From positions 2,035,783 to 2,099,782 of the forward strand of contig VXAZ01003471.1 of the NCBI GenBank assembly GCA_013399875.1: 64,000 bases of DNA, read 5' to 3'. Of the stretch, positions 12,291-26,484 are shown piece after piece (position 1 is the stretch's first letter; each line of letters starts with the position of its first letter). A model generated the notes under the pieces. That model searched no databases and had not been told where the DNA came from. It worked only from the letters and a program-made list of their open reading frames with translations. The DNA comes from Gymnorhina tibicen. Taxonomy: Eukaryota; Chordata; Aves; Passeriformes; Artamidae. The position numbers and the translations under genes are program-made.

Positions 12291-14211
12291 CAGTTGTCAG
12301 TTCACTCAAGGAAGTTAGGTCTGTAGTCTGTGCAGGCCTGTCCTTGCATTTGTTGCATGTTTTCCTAAACAACAGGAAAGTAGAGATAATAGAGTGGAAG
12401 TCATGTTGCGAACTGAGCAAGCAGCCTGTGTGCTGCTAAAATGGGTAAGGAAACTCTTCTGTCTGTCAGGGAGATATTGTTTCTGCTGGAAAACTCTGTT
12501 GGGAAGGAGTAGGGCACCAAAAAGGCAGCACTTAAACAAACAAATAATTGTTTGCTGAGAGAACCCTAGTCTTGTTTTTTTCTGTGTGGTTTTGCAATCC
12601 GTCTCCTCCAGCAGCCCAGTGAGGATGATGTAGAAGGTGACTTTCCTGCCGCAGACTTTTCTGACTACCTAGCTGCTGTTGCATCCAAATAGACCGTGGA
12701 GAGTGGAGAGCTGATTTTATAGTCTTTGAAATAGCTGGCTTATTGAAGCAAGGAAGGATCAAGCCTGCTCTCTTTTGTCTTCTGGGAATGTTGAAGATAG
12801 GGAATACAGATAGGGAATTATGTTACGCTTTCCAAAGTAAAGAAAACATGCTATCGCTATCTTGGCAAAGGCTCTTGTTTGTTAAGTGGCCAGAAGGAAT
12901 TTAACTGCTAAAGCTTGAAGAAGATACGGTTTCAGCGTGCTTTTGCAATCAAAGTAGCTGAGAATGATGTGGTCTCTTGGAACTTTTATTCACGTTCTAT
13001 TTCCTTGATATCCTTTTTAGTCAGATGTTGAAAATCGTGTCCTGCAATGTCTTAAGTAGCCCATCTAAGTCTGGAGCAGTGGGTTTTTTTTAGCAGGGCA
13101 AGGCCTTGGCTCATCAGCTGGAAGAAGGACGGTGATTTGGAGGGCATGCATAAAGATCTCATCAGTACTGATATCAAAGGATGTCAGCCAAGCCAGAGTT
13201 TCCACGAGGTATAGAGAGAACCTCAATGCCTCTAGGTTTAAAAGCATGTATCCATTAACATTAACCTTTTGTGACAAAGTAAAACACATTCAATTAACTT
13301 TTTGCTTCAAGTCAGACCTTGCAATTAAAGGTTTGTTCATCCAGGCACAAGATGGACCTTTCCATCTTGTGCTGGGATCCCTGATATTAAGGGCCAGCTG
13401 GGCAAGTCTGTCACAATCCAAACTCATCTGCCGTGTGTTACATTCAAAGCCTAAGAGAGACGGGCCATACATCCCGTGCAAATTAAGTAACTTTAATTTC
13501 CAATAGGTATCTTTCTACTCCTGCCAAGCAAGTATCTTGAGACTCACCAATTTTTCCATTACTCACTTGCACTGATGTTAAGCAGGATGCTAAAGGCTGT
13601 CGAATTTGTAGTGCACTTTTACTGATATTGTTCTGCTTTATTTACTAACTTCAGTTATGATATTTCCTTGAGTGATGGTAAACTAGTATGAAATTGTCCA
13701 AGTCTGGACCTGAATGAAATGTGCTCACTGGTATCTGCCTGAAATCTTATTCAGTGGTGAGTAGCACTCAGTGTTCTGAAAGCACCAATTATTGAAACTT
13801 CATTTTTAAATTTTTAACAGTAGAAATAAGAAAAGGAAATAATTGGCACTCTGTGTATGAAGAAGCTATTAACAATACTTTTCTGTTTATTATTTTACTT
13901 TTTTATTAGGGAAACAAAATATACTATACATTTTGTTTTGCCTGAAATTATACGGGCAGTAAAAGTTTGTGAACGAAGAAACACATTTTGCACTAATACC
14001 ACAGCACTTCTATTTCATTTTATGATTTTTTTTATTTCACTTCTGAGAGTACTTCTACTGAATTCAGGGAACAGTAGGAAACCCACCCACTGGCTAATTT
14101 AACCTTTAAAATTTGTCTTTCTTCAAGTGAAAAAAAAAAGTAGCCTGCTGACTATTTTATATATCTAATTTCTGCTTCCAAGATTGTTCATTCATATCCT
14201 GCTGAACTTTG

Positions 14212-14311
14212 ATTTTGGTTTTTTGGTTTGTTGTTTTTCTTGTGTTTTGTTTGTTTGGTTTATTTTTTGTTTGGTTTGGTTTGTTGTTGTTGATGTTTGG
14301 ATGGGTTTTTT
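14212..14311. repeat. GTTT/GGTTT low-complexity tract
   Basis: About 100 bases made almost entirely of T and G in tttgg, ttgtt and gtttg units. It looks like a decayed poly-T or GTTT microsatellite, possibly once the tail of a retroposed sequence, but no body is recognisable beside it. Confidence 0.75.
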
Positions 14312-15646
14312 CCTCCATTCATTTCATAATTTATTTCTGCTATTAATCTAAACTAAGAAAAAAGAGCCAAATTAGATATGTGCTTAGAAATTCAATCAAC
14401 AAATGTTCAAAAAAGATGAGCTATATCTATAGATGCAGAATGTATTAAAAAAAAAGAAGGAAAAAAGGCCAGCTTTTTTCCTGGTGAAATAAAACAAGAC
14501 AAAACCAGACTGGAGGTGGGTTTCTATGAAGAAAAGCATTCTAAAAGGAAGACATGCAAACATTTAACCCCATTTTTGTATGGTTAGTCTCAATATAGTT
14601 TATATAGTGAACCTTTACGGTTGCCTGCTTCTCTAGGTAAGACAACTTTATATGGCTTATTTGCCCTATTACCAGTTGTCTTTTAAACTCCCATGTGGAA
14701 CATTTTTGATCATCTGTTATGATCCTGTTTGATGCTTATCTGAAAGCATTTCTTCTCATTTAAAAAGTCTAACTGGAATATGTCTGCAGTCTTTTATTTT
14801 ACTTCACAATTATTTTACTGAAATGTTGGAGTTACTTTTTCAGAGCATGGTTTTCTTTCAGCCATTTTCTTCCTGCAGTCACTGTAGATTCTGCTAATCA
14901 GATAATCACAACTATGGAGTTATAGAGTGAACTTTGAATACAGAAGAGAATAAGGATTTGAGTTTTACATTTAGTAGACATCTTTACACATCCCTTTTCT
15001 ATTACTGTGCTTTAGTCCGTGATTCCAGCTCATATAATTTATCATAAGAAAAAAAATATTTCCATGTTCTGCTCCTCTTACAGACACATGCATTCAAAAG
15101 ACTTTGAGCCATCATGTTCCTTCCCATTATTTATGACCCGCAGAAAACATGCTTATTTAGAAAGTTATGTGACTTAGCCAACAAACGCTGTTCAGTGTCC
15201 AAAAAATAAGCTGTGGAAACAAAAGAACTTTTATTTAAGAAAGAACTTATTTGATGGGATATTGTACTGAATTCCTGGAAAATTCTGCTTTTTGGGTTAA
15301 ATTAAAATTTTTTAAAAGTTTGTGACTGCATGTGGCATAAGTGTATGTGAAAATGCACAAGTAATCTACATATGCAGTCCCCTCAACCCTGCCTACTGGG
15401 CCCCACCTGTGCTTGAAATTAAACGAGGAATCAGTGAGCCTGTGTGTAGCACTGCATGTGCAACAGGTGGGGTTTGACCCAGTCAATTACATGTGATGTT
15501 AATACAAGTTGGGCTGTGCATCGACCTCCTTACAGGAATAGGAGGCTTATACTTCTGACAAAGATGCATTTTAGGGTGAATTATGGCATGGTTACTGCCG
15601 AGGTTTTACTCTTTGCTTTTATTGTGTGTCAGACTGCTGCCTTTTG

Positions 15647-15668
15647 CACTCCAGGACAGCCTGGAGTG
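15647..15668. other. Perfect 9-bp stem-loop
   Basis: The stem cactccagg (15647-15655) and its exact complement cctggagtg (15660-15668) flank a four-base acag loop. No poly-T follows, and the stem does not extend beyond a wobble pair and one further pair. It is too short for a microRNA precursor. It may be a chance hairpin or a small protein-binding palindrome. Confidence 0.4.
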
Positions 15669-17800
15669 TATAGCTGGTGCCGCTGCTTTTTCCAACCATA
15701 CGAGTAAAAGTTGATGTTTTGTTGTTGGTCGAGCATCTGGCCTGGGTCGTGAGGCTGAAAAGAATGGTATTATCTCATTTTTCCCAGCTCTCTGCCCTTG
15801 GTTTGGGTCAAGGTAAGCTTAGCTTAATAGCAAAGGAGCCTTGCAGGAGAGCAGTCTGAAGGCTGCTATGGAAAGCAAAGACACTCTGCTATTCAAACAC
15901 CATAGAGCAATGGGTGGTTTCATGTGTAAATTTTTGCTGTCCCCTCCAACTGATGTGCGGATCTCTTCTCTTTTTCCCCACAATTCTTTTTCAGTCCTTT
16001 CCATTCTTTAGTATTTTATCAAGCAAGCCTTTTGTCACTACTCCATGGTGCAGCAGATCGTCAGCCAGCCAGCATTAACAGTTCAAAATCTGTGATTAAG
16101 GGGACTACTCTACCTAACTTATCTACACAGAGGCTCTGTGATGATAAAAAATTATTTGAATTGGTACTTATGATTGAGAATAAAGTGCTAAGCATAAGTC
16201 TTATGAAAAATGACGGGGGATGAGCATAATTGCTTCTCTAAGTGGTGTGGACTTCAAATGTAATCGTGCATAGCCCTGCCAAAAAGCTCCTAATGCCAAT
16301 ACAAGGATTTGACTTGTAGTTAATTGACACTCAGCCAGTTTTGACTTAGAGGGTAGAGTGCTACTGGCTGAATTGTTAACACTGAGCAGTTCCTAGGAGG
16401 CCACTAAGCCAAAAATGTAATCTTGCACAGCAATGCAGTACCTAATGAAACATGATGAAATTGTAATTTCATATGCTGTGATCTCCCTGAGGCTGATAAC
16501 AACAAGACTTAGGTGGCCGTCAGATCTGGGCTAATGAACTAGACTTTCTAGGATATGAACTGTGATGACTGCAAGGTTTGCTTTTCCACTGTTTGCAGCT
16601 GTTGTCCAGCTATGACTGTTACCTGTGAGCTGTGAACATCCATTCTGTGGTTTGTGTAACTTTAAAGAGGCTGGCTGTGCTCCTGTCATCCCTGCAGGCT
16701 GTGCCACATGGAGGGTAAGGGAGTTTTCCATATTGACCTCTTTACTGTGGACCTCAGGCCTGTGCTGCTTACAGAGCCTGACCTACACAGCATCAAGCTG
16801 ACTCCACATACTCTGTGAGTTACAGTCAGCACAGCAGAGACTTGATCCAAGCCCGTGGTGAGAACTACTTGGATCCATCCCAAACCCAAAGGAATACGAG
16901 TTTGGCATCAGTGTAGCTTTTTACCTTGAAATATTTAGTTTTAAACCCAAGTTCCTTGTCACATCTAAGGTATTCCCTTACTGTCATTTTACAGCATGGC
17001 TTTTCAGCCAGCAGTGCACGTCAAGTTCATGTTTGTGTTTTCTGTACTGACACATATTCAATATCTCTTTCTTTATAATGATTCCCTGTCATTGCCATGA
17101 AACCTGTTTGGCAGCCCAGGCGCTTTTCCATACCCTGCAGAATAAATGACTAGTATGATCAGTGGAACACTAATCTTTAAATACAGTTCACCAGATTAAT
17201 ATGTAAATGATCTCAAATAGAGCCTCAGTTCATACCTCCTACTATTTGACCCTCTGCATCTGGAGGTGTGATTAAGACTGTGTGTCTGTCTCAAGTTACA
17301 CTGATGGTGGGATAGTTTGTTGTTATTTGAGGCTCTGAGTTTTTCCTTGAATAATTCATTTTGCAAAATCCTAGCTGATCAGTCTCTTGTGTAATATAGT
17401 GGAACCTATCAGCCGTCTTAAACTGGCTGGTTAGATATATGGTATAGCTGTTAGTGTAGTCACATCCTCATTCACTGAAAAATTCTGAGAGATGTTTTCA
17501 GTGCTTTATTATGTTTGTAAATCTCTTCATGCACACTGAACACTGATTGAGCAGAATGATCAACTGCTAGTTATAATTTCCAGGCCGTTTACTGAGCAGG
17601 TATAATAGCCCAGCTTATGACTCTTTCATGGTTTTCAATCAGCTGCTGCTGACATTGTTCACTCTGCACCTATCACCTCTAATGAATAGGCACAAAATAA
17701 CATATGTGGACAAGACCATGTCTTAGGCCGCTTGAGCACTGCTGGTAGTTACTGATAGTGAAATAATAGAAGGTGATGCCAATCTTCTGACTTGCCTCCG

Positions 17801-17845
17801 TCCATCCATCCATCCATCCATCCATCCATCCATCCATCCATCCAT
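17801..17845. repeat. (TCCA)11 tetranucleotide microsatellite
   Basis: Eleven uninterrupted tcca units plus one base, ending in a near-unit (tccatgcatg). The array is perfect, so it is probably length-polymorphic. The minus-strand frame reading Asp-Gly-Trp-Met repeats across it is an artefact. Confidence 0.97.
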
Positions 17846-20800
17846 GCATGTAGTTGTCCAACTGCACGCTTCCCTTTACTGAGCTATATTAATTATCTCA
17901 TGTTCTAGGAGTGCAAAAGTAAGCCCCATTTCAGGCTTCACCAGAGCATTTTACAGCCATTGATAACAGTGGCTGCTAATTTCTGTACTTTTGGAAACAC
18001 TTTCAAATGTGCCATCTTGAACTGCCTGGCCCTGACCACTTTTTGCTCTGCACCTAGCCCTTGTAATGTAGCTTTTAGTTTTCCCTCCTCTGTATCTTCT
18101 TTCTGAAAGATCACTCAGATCTCACAGCTGTGCTGGAGGGCACTGGCATGCACCAAAAAGAGCATGTCTGCACTAATTCACACAGAAATGGAGAAGACAG
18201 TATCAGATAGACAGCTAGATGAGGTCTAGCCCACTGGCCCACAGGCAGCTCATAGTGCTCCCAGGAGGACTTAGACTGGGTTTCTCAGGCTCCAAGCTGA
18301 TTAAAACAAGAGGTAATGTAAAGGCCATATCGAGTCTCGATTCTGGGGCTGGGGAAGAAGCTGACAGCTGTCTTGCAACTGGAGGTAAAAGGCACACAGA
18401 TAGCAGCCACAAGTATGGGAAAATCAACTGTAGGAACTGATAGTCAAGAGCAAATTAAATTCTGGTATGCATGTGTTTTTCTTCAGGGTATGCCTATATT
18501 CACAAAGGAGTCATTACTTTTCTGTGTAGACTTTGGGGTTTAAAAGTATGCACCAAGCTCTGTGCTTACTGTCTCTTAGAGCAGTTCTGGTTAACAAATT
18601 TTAAATGTAAATATTGCTAATTTACTAAACACCATGAGTGTGTAGTATTGTAGAAAACACATGATGTAGACAGCCCCTATCCTAAAGACCCCGTAACATA
18701 TGCCGTGTCTGACACAAAACCAACAGAACTCAGTGGGAATAATTAGCATACATTCTTAGCATGTTGGTGTTTATGTATCTTATAGTTGTGATGAGCATTG
18801 TCACAGGAGATGCTTTTGAAGAAAGTAGTCTGCATGGTTTGTCCTCGGGCATCACGTGAAAGTATCACTTCTTTCTGAGTCACAGAGTTAAAAAGAGGCA
18901 ACATGTTAGGAAGGCAAAAGCAGGTATGGTTTGGGGAACTACAGAGATGCTTGTAGGCAAAGCGGGGTATCGGTGCTGTTGGCATATCATAAAACTAGAG
19001 ATAATTATCACTGTAGAAACATAGGCATACTGTTAAAATAAATATGTTCAGGTCTTTTTGCCTTATAAACATACAAGTTGTAGGAAACTCAAATCTGAAA
19101 ATTTACTGAGTATGGCATGGAGGGTTTGTAATTGCATTTCTTCCCTACAGCTTTTCTCCTAAAATATCATTGCTACATCTCAGAGTGTCTGAGAACATTT
19201 ACCAAAGCTCTGGTCAGATTTTTAAAGCAGGTACCAAGGCCCATTGAAAATGTATGAATGACATTTTCTGCTCAGTTTAGCTCATGTTACGTCCTGTAGG
19301 GTGAGAAACTTTTTTGAGAACTTGTAGTGCTGAATCTGAGAAATGTATGAAGTTCAGAGGACTTGCAGAAAGGATTTTGATTCTATAATGCCTGGGGTGT
19401 GAGGCTATCAAATCTTATTGTCAAACTTGTGATTCTGTCTAGACGTCTCATCAGTGACTTCAGTCAATAGCACCTACACAGAAAGTTAAGCATCTCTGAA
19501 TTTGATCTCTTAGATTTTTTTGCTTCTGAAAAAGCTGGTGCCTAACTTACATTCTTATGACTCCTCCAAAAAATACAATTAATTAAGTGTAGTGATAAAT
19601 AGCCAAAGACCTACCCATTTTCTCAAAGCATTCTTTCCTAACTGACTTGCCACTGTCCTTTAAATTTTCTGCTGTGAAGATTGTTTTTATAGGTAAATTC
19701 AAGATTGTGTGGCTTCAGTGAGATTATTGTACAGTTTGAAGTTGAGGATGGGCTGAAGTCACTTTTGCTGTATCCTGGGTTTAACTCATCACCCACACAA
19801 TCCAGGCTGAACTGCCAGAATATTGAGCAATGTGCTGCATACCACGTCATCTACTTAATTACTTTACCTGGTCCTTCAGCTGACTAAATAATGAAAAAGA
19901 GGAAGAATATTGACTGCCACCTCTTTCCACTAACCTCTTGCTCCTTGGCTACTTATTCTTTATAATATGAAGTGTCTCAAGCTGCTGAAAATGACCACCA
20001 CAGCTTGAATGTCTTTTGTAGCAGGCAGATAAGTAGCTGCTCTGTCAGGCTGCAGGGACACAGAAAGGTCTATAAAACACTTCTTTCTCCATTCTGTAGT
20101 TCACTAAAATCATAGTGAACTCTAGAATCATTCCACCAGTAATTAAGCAAGCTTTATGTCAGCCCTTTTAAAAATAAATGCATTTAAAAAAACCCCACCA
20201 TAATCAAACCATCAGATGTAAAGATTACTTGCTAGTGTAATGGATTGCAGATATTAAAAGAAAAAAATTATTTTGGCTGATTCGAGTGCAAATTTCTACT
20301 CTACTTTTAATGTACTCGTATTATATACTTCAGGTATCTAAATACTTTTCAAAATGCAGCTTAGCTTTGCATGGTTAATGTAAGATCTCTTTGACACTGA
20401 AATATGAGCAATTTTTTGCTGCAAGCCCTGCAATAGTATCGCTATTAGCATCCCAAATGCTCCAAAGGAGCATACATGGCAGATAACAGTGTACTCAAGT
20501 AATAGCTAATAGAAATTTCAGGAGAACTTATTCCAGAGAGCATAGTTTCCTGAGCTGGATCGAAGCTGTGGTATCAGCCAGGCTGTCTCAGGAGGGTGGG
20601 GTAACCATGGGATTTATTTCTAATAAAAAAAAAAATTTTGCTCAGGAATAAAATCAAGCCAAAAATTTCAGTGGGGAATATGTGACTTCTCATTCAACAC
20701 CCAACAGTTTTGCAGTGTCAGTTTCCTGTCGGGCTGGGGAAATATATCAGGATGTTCTTGCGGAAAGCAAACTTTTTGTTTGAAAATGGGAATGTACAAA

Positions 20801-21422
20801 ACTTCTAGTTTTTCAAAGGTTCTTTCCTCCCCCCAAAATTCAGTAAAATGTTTTTAACCATCCCTTACCCACACTGTTATAAATATTGGCATGGGTTCTT
20901 TAGAGATCAGAGACAGTCTCCATGGTGTCTAGTGGACAGTGAGGATGAAATGCTTGTTTTTCTAGCTTAATATCTCTTTCTGATAACTTAGTATCTTTGC
21001 TGATAAAATGCTCAGTAAGCACAACAAATGGTTTTGCCTAGTCTATGCATGTATGAGGCTGATTGATGTGGCTGGGATTTCTTTCAGAAGCAGATGTGAG
21101 GAATGGGAAACACTGCTGATGAGAAATGTTGCCTGAAGGGATGGGGTGTACATATTATGAGGATAAAGGAGTGGCTAAGCTGCTTCCTTAAAAGGGAAAT
21201 TTACCCTAAAGTGATTTTTAAAAGCTGTCATCCTGAAAGGAGTCATGCCTTATTTAGGAAATAGAACTTAAGGAGCAAGGAACATGTAAAGTATATACCT
21301 TGGACTTCACGGAGTATTAAAGAAGCTGAAACAGAGCTGAGAGATTGAACGTTGCTTTGAAGAGCCTGGGAGTTGTCGCTGGTGGAGCTTTTGTAGAGGC
21401 TGAAATGGATCTTTCTTCTGTG

Positions 21423-21471
21423 AAAATGTGGTGCTACAAATGTGTTACTACAAATGTGGTGTTACAAATGC
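21423..21471. repeat. Three short imperfect tandem copies of TACAAATG
   Basis: The units 'ctacaaatgtg', 'ctacaaatgtg' and 'ttacaaatgc' follow each other at 14-17-base spacing, joined by gtggt or gttac. This is a small local duplication of unknown meaning. Confidence 0.7.
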
Positions 21472-24400
21472 TAGTTATTTAGTTAGCCAGACTCTGAGTA
21501 TAAGGAAGACCTTTCTCTTTTCCAAGTTGCACACTGACATGGCGTATGTTTGGGAGTAAGTAATTGCAGTCACGTCATGCTCTGGGTGTAACTTCACTGC
21601 AGAGTGCAGTGGGAAAGGGTGGTACCTCTTTCTTGAAAAACCAGTGAGTACAAGAATGTTGGAGTTGAAAAAAAAGGTGGGTTTTTTTTGTTTTTGGTTT
21701 TTTTTAACAGAGACATCATATATTGAAGTATGGAAACACAGTCATTGATTTGTCAGTATACAGTTGGTCTTACACATCTGTCTTAGACATTTCATCTGTG
21801 TGCAAGCAATTTAGGCACGTGCCCCATTCACATCTGGAGAAGGAGCAGGCAGTGTTGTTCCTGTGTGTGGACTCCACCAGTGCTTGCACGACTGACTGTT
21901 CACACAACCACAGGAGTACCAGGGGCGTGCACGCCTTCCTGGCTGCTTCGGAGTCTTTAAAACTATTTCCACGGATTTAGTCTGACTTTCTACGAGGCAG
22001 TTCTCAAAGTGCACGTTCTGGTGTTCTTTTGGCTTATTTTGAGGATTTTTTCCCCCCATCCCTGGAAGGGTAAAGATATTCTGCAGGACAAATTGCATAC
22101 ATTTTGAGAGGGAGGAAATTAGTTCAAGGGCGCATAAACAACAGAATATTACTGCAGTGAGTTTGGGTTTATAAAAACTGCAAGAATTTGCCTTGCACTC
22201 TTCTCATTATTTTGTTACATTAAAAACCAAATAATCAATCTATTTTTCTGATCACAGAAAACTGACTGGACTTTATTCTTTTCTCTAACATGGCAGCACA
22301 TGTCATATATTTCTGTTGTTATTTTTGATTTGCTACCTATTTTATATTATGAGCTTTCAAAAATGTGTTATAAGATAAGCCATTTTTATTAAAACCACGG
22401 CAAGAATCCCGCATGCCTATACATGCATATAAAATACGGTGAAAAAAAAGAAAATTATGAGTAAATTATAGTTGTCCCTGAAACAACAGGCAAACCAGCC
22501 AGCTGTGAAGGAAACTAACATGATGTACTAAAGCAGAAACACAATATAATGGGGAAATGCAGTTCTTTGTTCAGATCCGTTTCCTATTAACAGTTATAAT
22601 GTTATGCTTGTGCATGCCATCCCCTGAGGACCACTTGGTCAGCCTTAAATGAATAACAGTGGAATATGTAAAAACTGCTAGATGCATAAAACTTCTGTGC
22701 ACCCCTAGTCTGTTGTGTGTATGTGTTCCTTTTAAAGGAAATCTGAGCTATTTATTGCATGGAAGTTTGAGTTAAAATGCTGTTGTGTTGCCAGGGGCCA
22801 ACCACTAGCAGTAATTTTAAAGGGTGAGAGCAGAGGAGATTAGGGCAATTTGAGCATGATACTTAAGGTCTCTCTGGCTATTAGTGAAGGAGAATGTTTC
22901 AGCATTGAAGGAGGGGAAGTGTAATGCCACTCGGCTGGGCTGAGAGCAGTGAGAGAGGCTTCTGTGAGGATCTGCAAGACTGATGCCCTGTCGAAGTTAT
23001 CTGTGTCTTTGCTCTGTAGGGTACTGAAGCAGATGCTAGTCAGGTGTGTGATGGAGGTTCATGGGGAAGGCTGCTGTGAAACACACTGTCCTGCTGATTT
23101 GAAGCTGAAGATTTAAAATAACTGTCCATATATCTGATCTTACATTCTCTGCCTAATTTGGGGATAGATGTTGAAGTCAAGGGAGTAAACATTTCTCATT
23201 TACAAAAATGAGTTTGTTTGAGGGAGAGTGGCACGGATGCAAAAAGAAGATAATGTGGATAAATGTAGGAATACTTGTTTTATTGACTGCTTTAGTTGCA
23301 GAACTTCCCCCTGGTATAAAGACCTCACCATTTCAGGTATTTGAGCATCTAGCATCCATTAGAAGTTTAACACTGTATACAGTCTCACTGAAAATAATTC
23401 TGAGAGAATCTGAATGTAACAACCTAAGCTATAATTGACACAGGAGCTGACATGTATATTCTGAAAAATAAGTGAGTTTGTTATCTGATACATGGGTTGC
23501 CAACCCGAGATGATGTTCCTCTGAATGCAGACTGTCTCCTAAACTGTTTGGTGTTTTAAGGACTGTCCCACTCAGAGCTTCATCAATGCTGCTTGATCCG
23601 GAGCTGTGGTCTTCCCTGAAGGGCTCTCTGATCAGCACTAGAGGATATGATACCCACGGTTTGAATGTAAACTGTTACTAAGAAGAGAGCATTTTTCTGT
23701 GTTAGCTGTCTGGCTTACTTAGAAGAATAATTGCTGGCCTTCCTTCTAGGGAAAAAATGAATTTATAATATATTCAAATAATAAAATAACATTTTGCTAT
23801 TTAGTCCTATTCTAATGAGGAGAAAAAAGGCGTTAAAAATAAAACAAGCCCTTTTAAGTGTAACAAAATTGGGATCTCAGAGTCTACAAAGGCAAAAGAA
23901 GTGCATTTTGTGTCTCAGCTTGTTAACTACCTTATTTATATCAGTCCCAAAAGCACAGCTTCAATATGTCTGTAATTAAGCAGAATTACTCCTCTAAAAC
24001 TGGCTTACCACAAGACATTCTCTCAGTGTCTCCCTGTGCAATACTTCTGAACACTCATCATGTCCATTCCTCCACCCTGAGGTCTGACTAGTTGAGACTG
24101 ATGAAGTCTGAACACAGACTTTGAGGGATTTCTAATGGTATAATCAGGAGGTGGCTGTTGATCTTCAGAACGTGTCATTTTCAGGCTTCAGTGTTTGTTT
24201 TAAATCGTAAAGGGCACCTTAGGTTTCCTAAAAGATTAGTGAACACAGCCTCCCAAATCTGTGCGAATGCTTTTCTTGGTTGTTTTGGTTTTTGTTTTTT
24301 TTTTACAAAATTGACAGCATAGTCAAGAACCTGTTAGGTAAAGGAGATAAATATAATGTAAGAGCAAACAGTGGGAAAAGAGAGGACTTGTGTGATAACA

Positions 24401-26484
24401 TATCCTTTCTGGATGTCATAGACCATGTGCAAATAATGAGCACACCGAAAGGAAGGCAGAACCTGGTTAAGTACTGTGTCAGGAGAGCCTGTGATCTCAG
24501 GCTATTAAATACTACAGCGCTCCTTCAGAGCATCATAATTCAAAAGGAAGGTGACAGTGTGGTACCCGTGAGCTGCTGCCTGGCATCGGGCTGGAAGGAA
24601 GGGGGGGAGCAAGATCAGAGCAGGCTTTGGGATGAAAGGAGGTTATCTCATTTTCATAGGGAAGATTGCTGGAATACCTGCTTTGACCTCTTGTGTTAGA
24701 GCATGAATTTCAATGAAGGGATAAATGGTGACATCTCACCCCTTTGCCAGTTTTTGAGGATCGAGCTGTGTTACATTAAATCGTGCTTGGAAATCTCTGG
24801 TTAATACATTTAGAGAAACAGCTCTCAGGAACATCTACCTCCCTTCCTTCCTCCTTAAAACAGTAATGAATCCAAATTGCTAATAAAATATAAGAGCTCA
24901 AAGATGTTGTACACAGACCATGTTTCTGGGCTGACTATTTTTTTAATGTCAGTTTTCCCACAGCTGTTAAAATGTTACAGTCATTAAGGTATCAAAACTG
25001 TCTAGCCAAGAAGAGACACTTTTCTTTCTTTACACTCTTGAATTGTTTGAATATTTTGTTTAGAAGACCTCCATTCTTTGTTTCATTCTGTGGAGAAAGT
25101 AAACTTGTAATCTGTCTGTACTGTAAATCTTAGTTAAGAGCCATTCATTGAAGAATAAACTATGCTTTCTCCTGAGAGGCTATTTCTCTAACAAATAAGA
25201 TTACATGCCTACAAACTAACAAAGGAGATCAGCAGATACACGTTGTCATATATGCATTTTGAAACTGTTTTCCTAAATCGTAGAAAAAACTCATTTTAAG
25301 GTTATGTTTATTAAAAGAAAAAAAAAATTACTGACATTTAGGATTTATTTCTGCTTTGCCATGGGTTGCCAAGCAAAACCAGGGAGGCTGTGCTGTAGTT
25401 GGGAATTAGAAAAGGACTTGTTGAAGGGATCAGGAATATTCTGAAGTGTATGTATTTATTGCAGGAAATTAGGTCCTTTTCGCATGAGCATGGGGAGCAA
25501 TCAAAGGACCAAGGATGTCTTCCCTTCTGCAGCCGCAGACCCCTGTACTCAGCATCCCAACCCAAAAGCATGTTTTTTCTCAGGGCCACATGCCAGTACT
25601 GCTCAGGCTGTGTTAAACCTTTCTTCTTACTACGTTTACATGCTGCCTCTTCATCTCCCTCCAGTGTGACAGCAATCAACCCACACGGCTTTCCCTGCAA
25701 AATAACTTGGCAAAAACTTTTTCCCTAGATGATCCTTATTACTGAGTAGCTTTTTACTTTTTCTGTCTTTGTTCAAAAGAGAACAAAAAAGCATCAACAG
25801 AGAAGGGAAGGATAGTTTCAAGGTAGTTCAGCCTGGACTTTAGCAATATATTTTCCGGGACTATGTTCATCCTTAGCTTTTTTAATGCAGGGTGCAAGAG
25901 ACCCCATCAGCTGAAAGGGTTATCAGCTAACACCAGCACCGTAATTTATGCTCCAGGAGGGAGACCCAAACTGCCCTGAACTCAGCAGCTAAACAAGTAC
26001 CAACTGATGAGAAAACCTCCAGGAAAAGTTGGTGTGTTTCTTGAGGTCATACATAAACATTGGGGAATGTCTTCCTTTTCCCCTTTCCCCCTACTTTCCC
26101 CTTTTTCTTCTTTAAATAAAAAAGGATCTGACACTTCCACAAGCATTAATAAATTTTTCATCGTTTGTGCATTGTTTATTGAGGTAGATGTGAAACTCAG
26201 ATCTTCTATGTGGCTTTTTGAGGAAAGAATGATGGAAAACTCTGGTTACATCTATGTAAAAAAACAAACAAGTGAGCAAGATCACAAAACTGATTTTGCT
26301 AAGAAATCTTAAGAATGGGTCATTTTTGCAGTCATCCCCCTAAAACCATGGCACAGTTTCCTAAGCCTATTTAATGTCATGTGTTTTAGGGTTTTTTTTG
26401 GTGGGGTGGAATTATTGTTTTAAAGTTAATATAAATAGGAAGAAATCTGTAATCCCAAAGCTATAAATCTTTTGCTTTCATAAA

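Larger units (their letters stand above)
12291..26484. other. Unique non-coding DNA, no gene seen
   Basis: About 14 kb of AT-rich single-copy-looking sequence. Apart from the tracts listed separately (14.2, 15.65, 17.8, 21.4 kb) it holds only short frames. The longest is 139 codons at 24280-24699 on the plus strand, with no recognisable domain or splice context. No CpG cluster is present. Confidence 0.55.

Noticed and set aside
17679..17867. Minus-strand frame with Asp-Gly-Trp-Met repeats
   Set aside because: This is simply the translation of the (TCCA)n microsatellite.
24280..24699. 139-codon plus-strand frame
   Set aside because: It starts in a T-rich tract, has no recognised domain and no neighbouring exon-like sequence.
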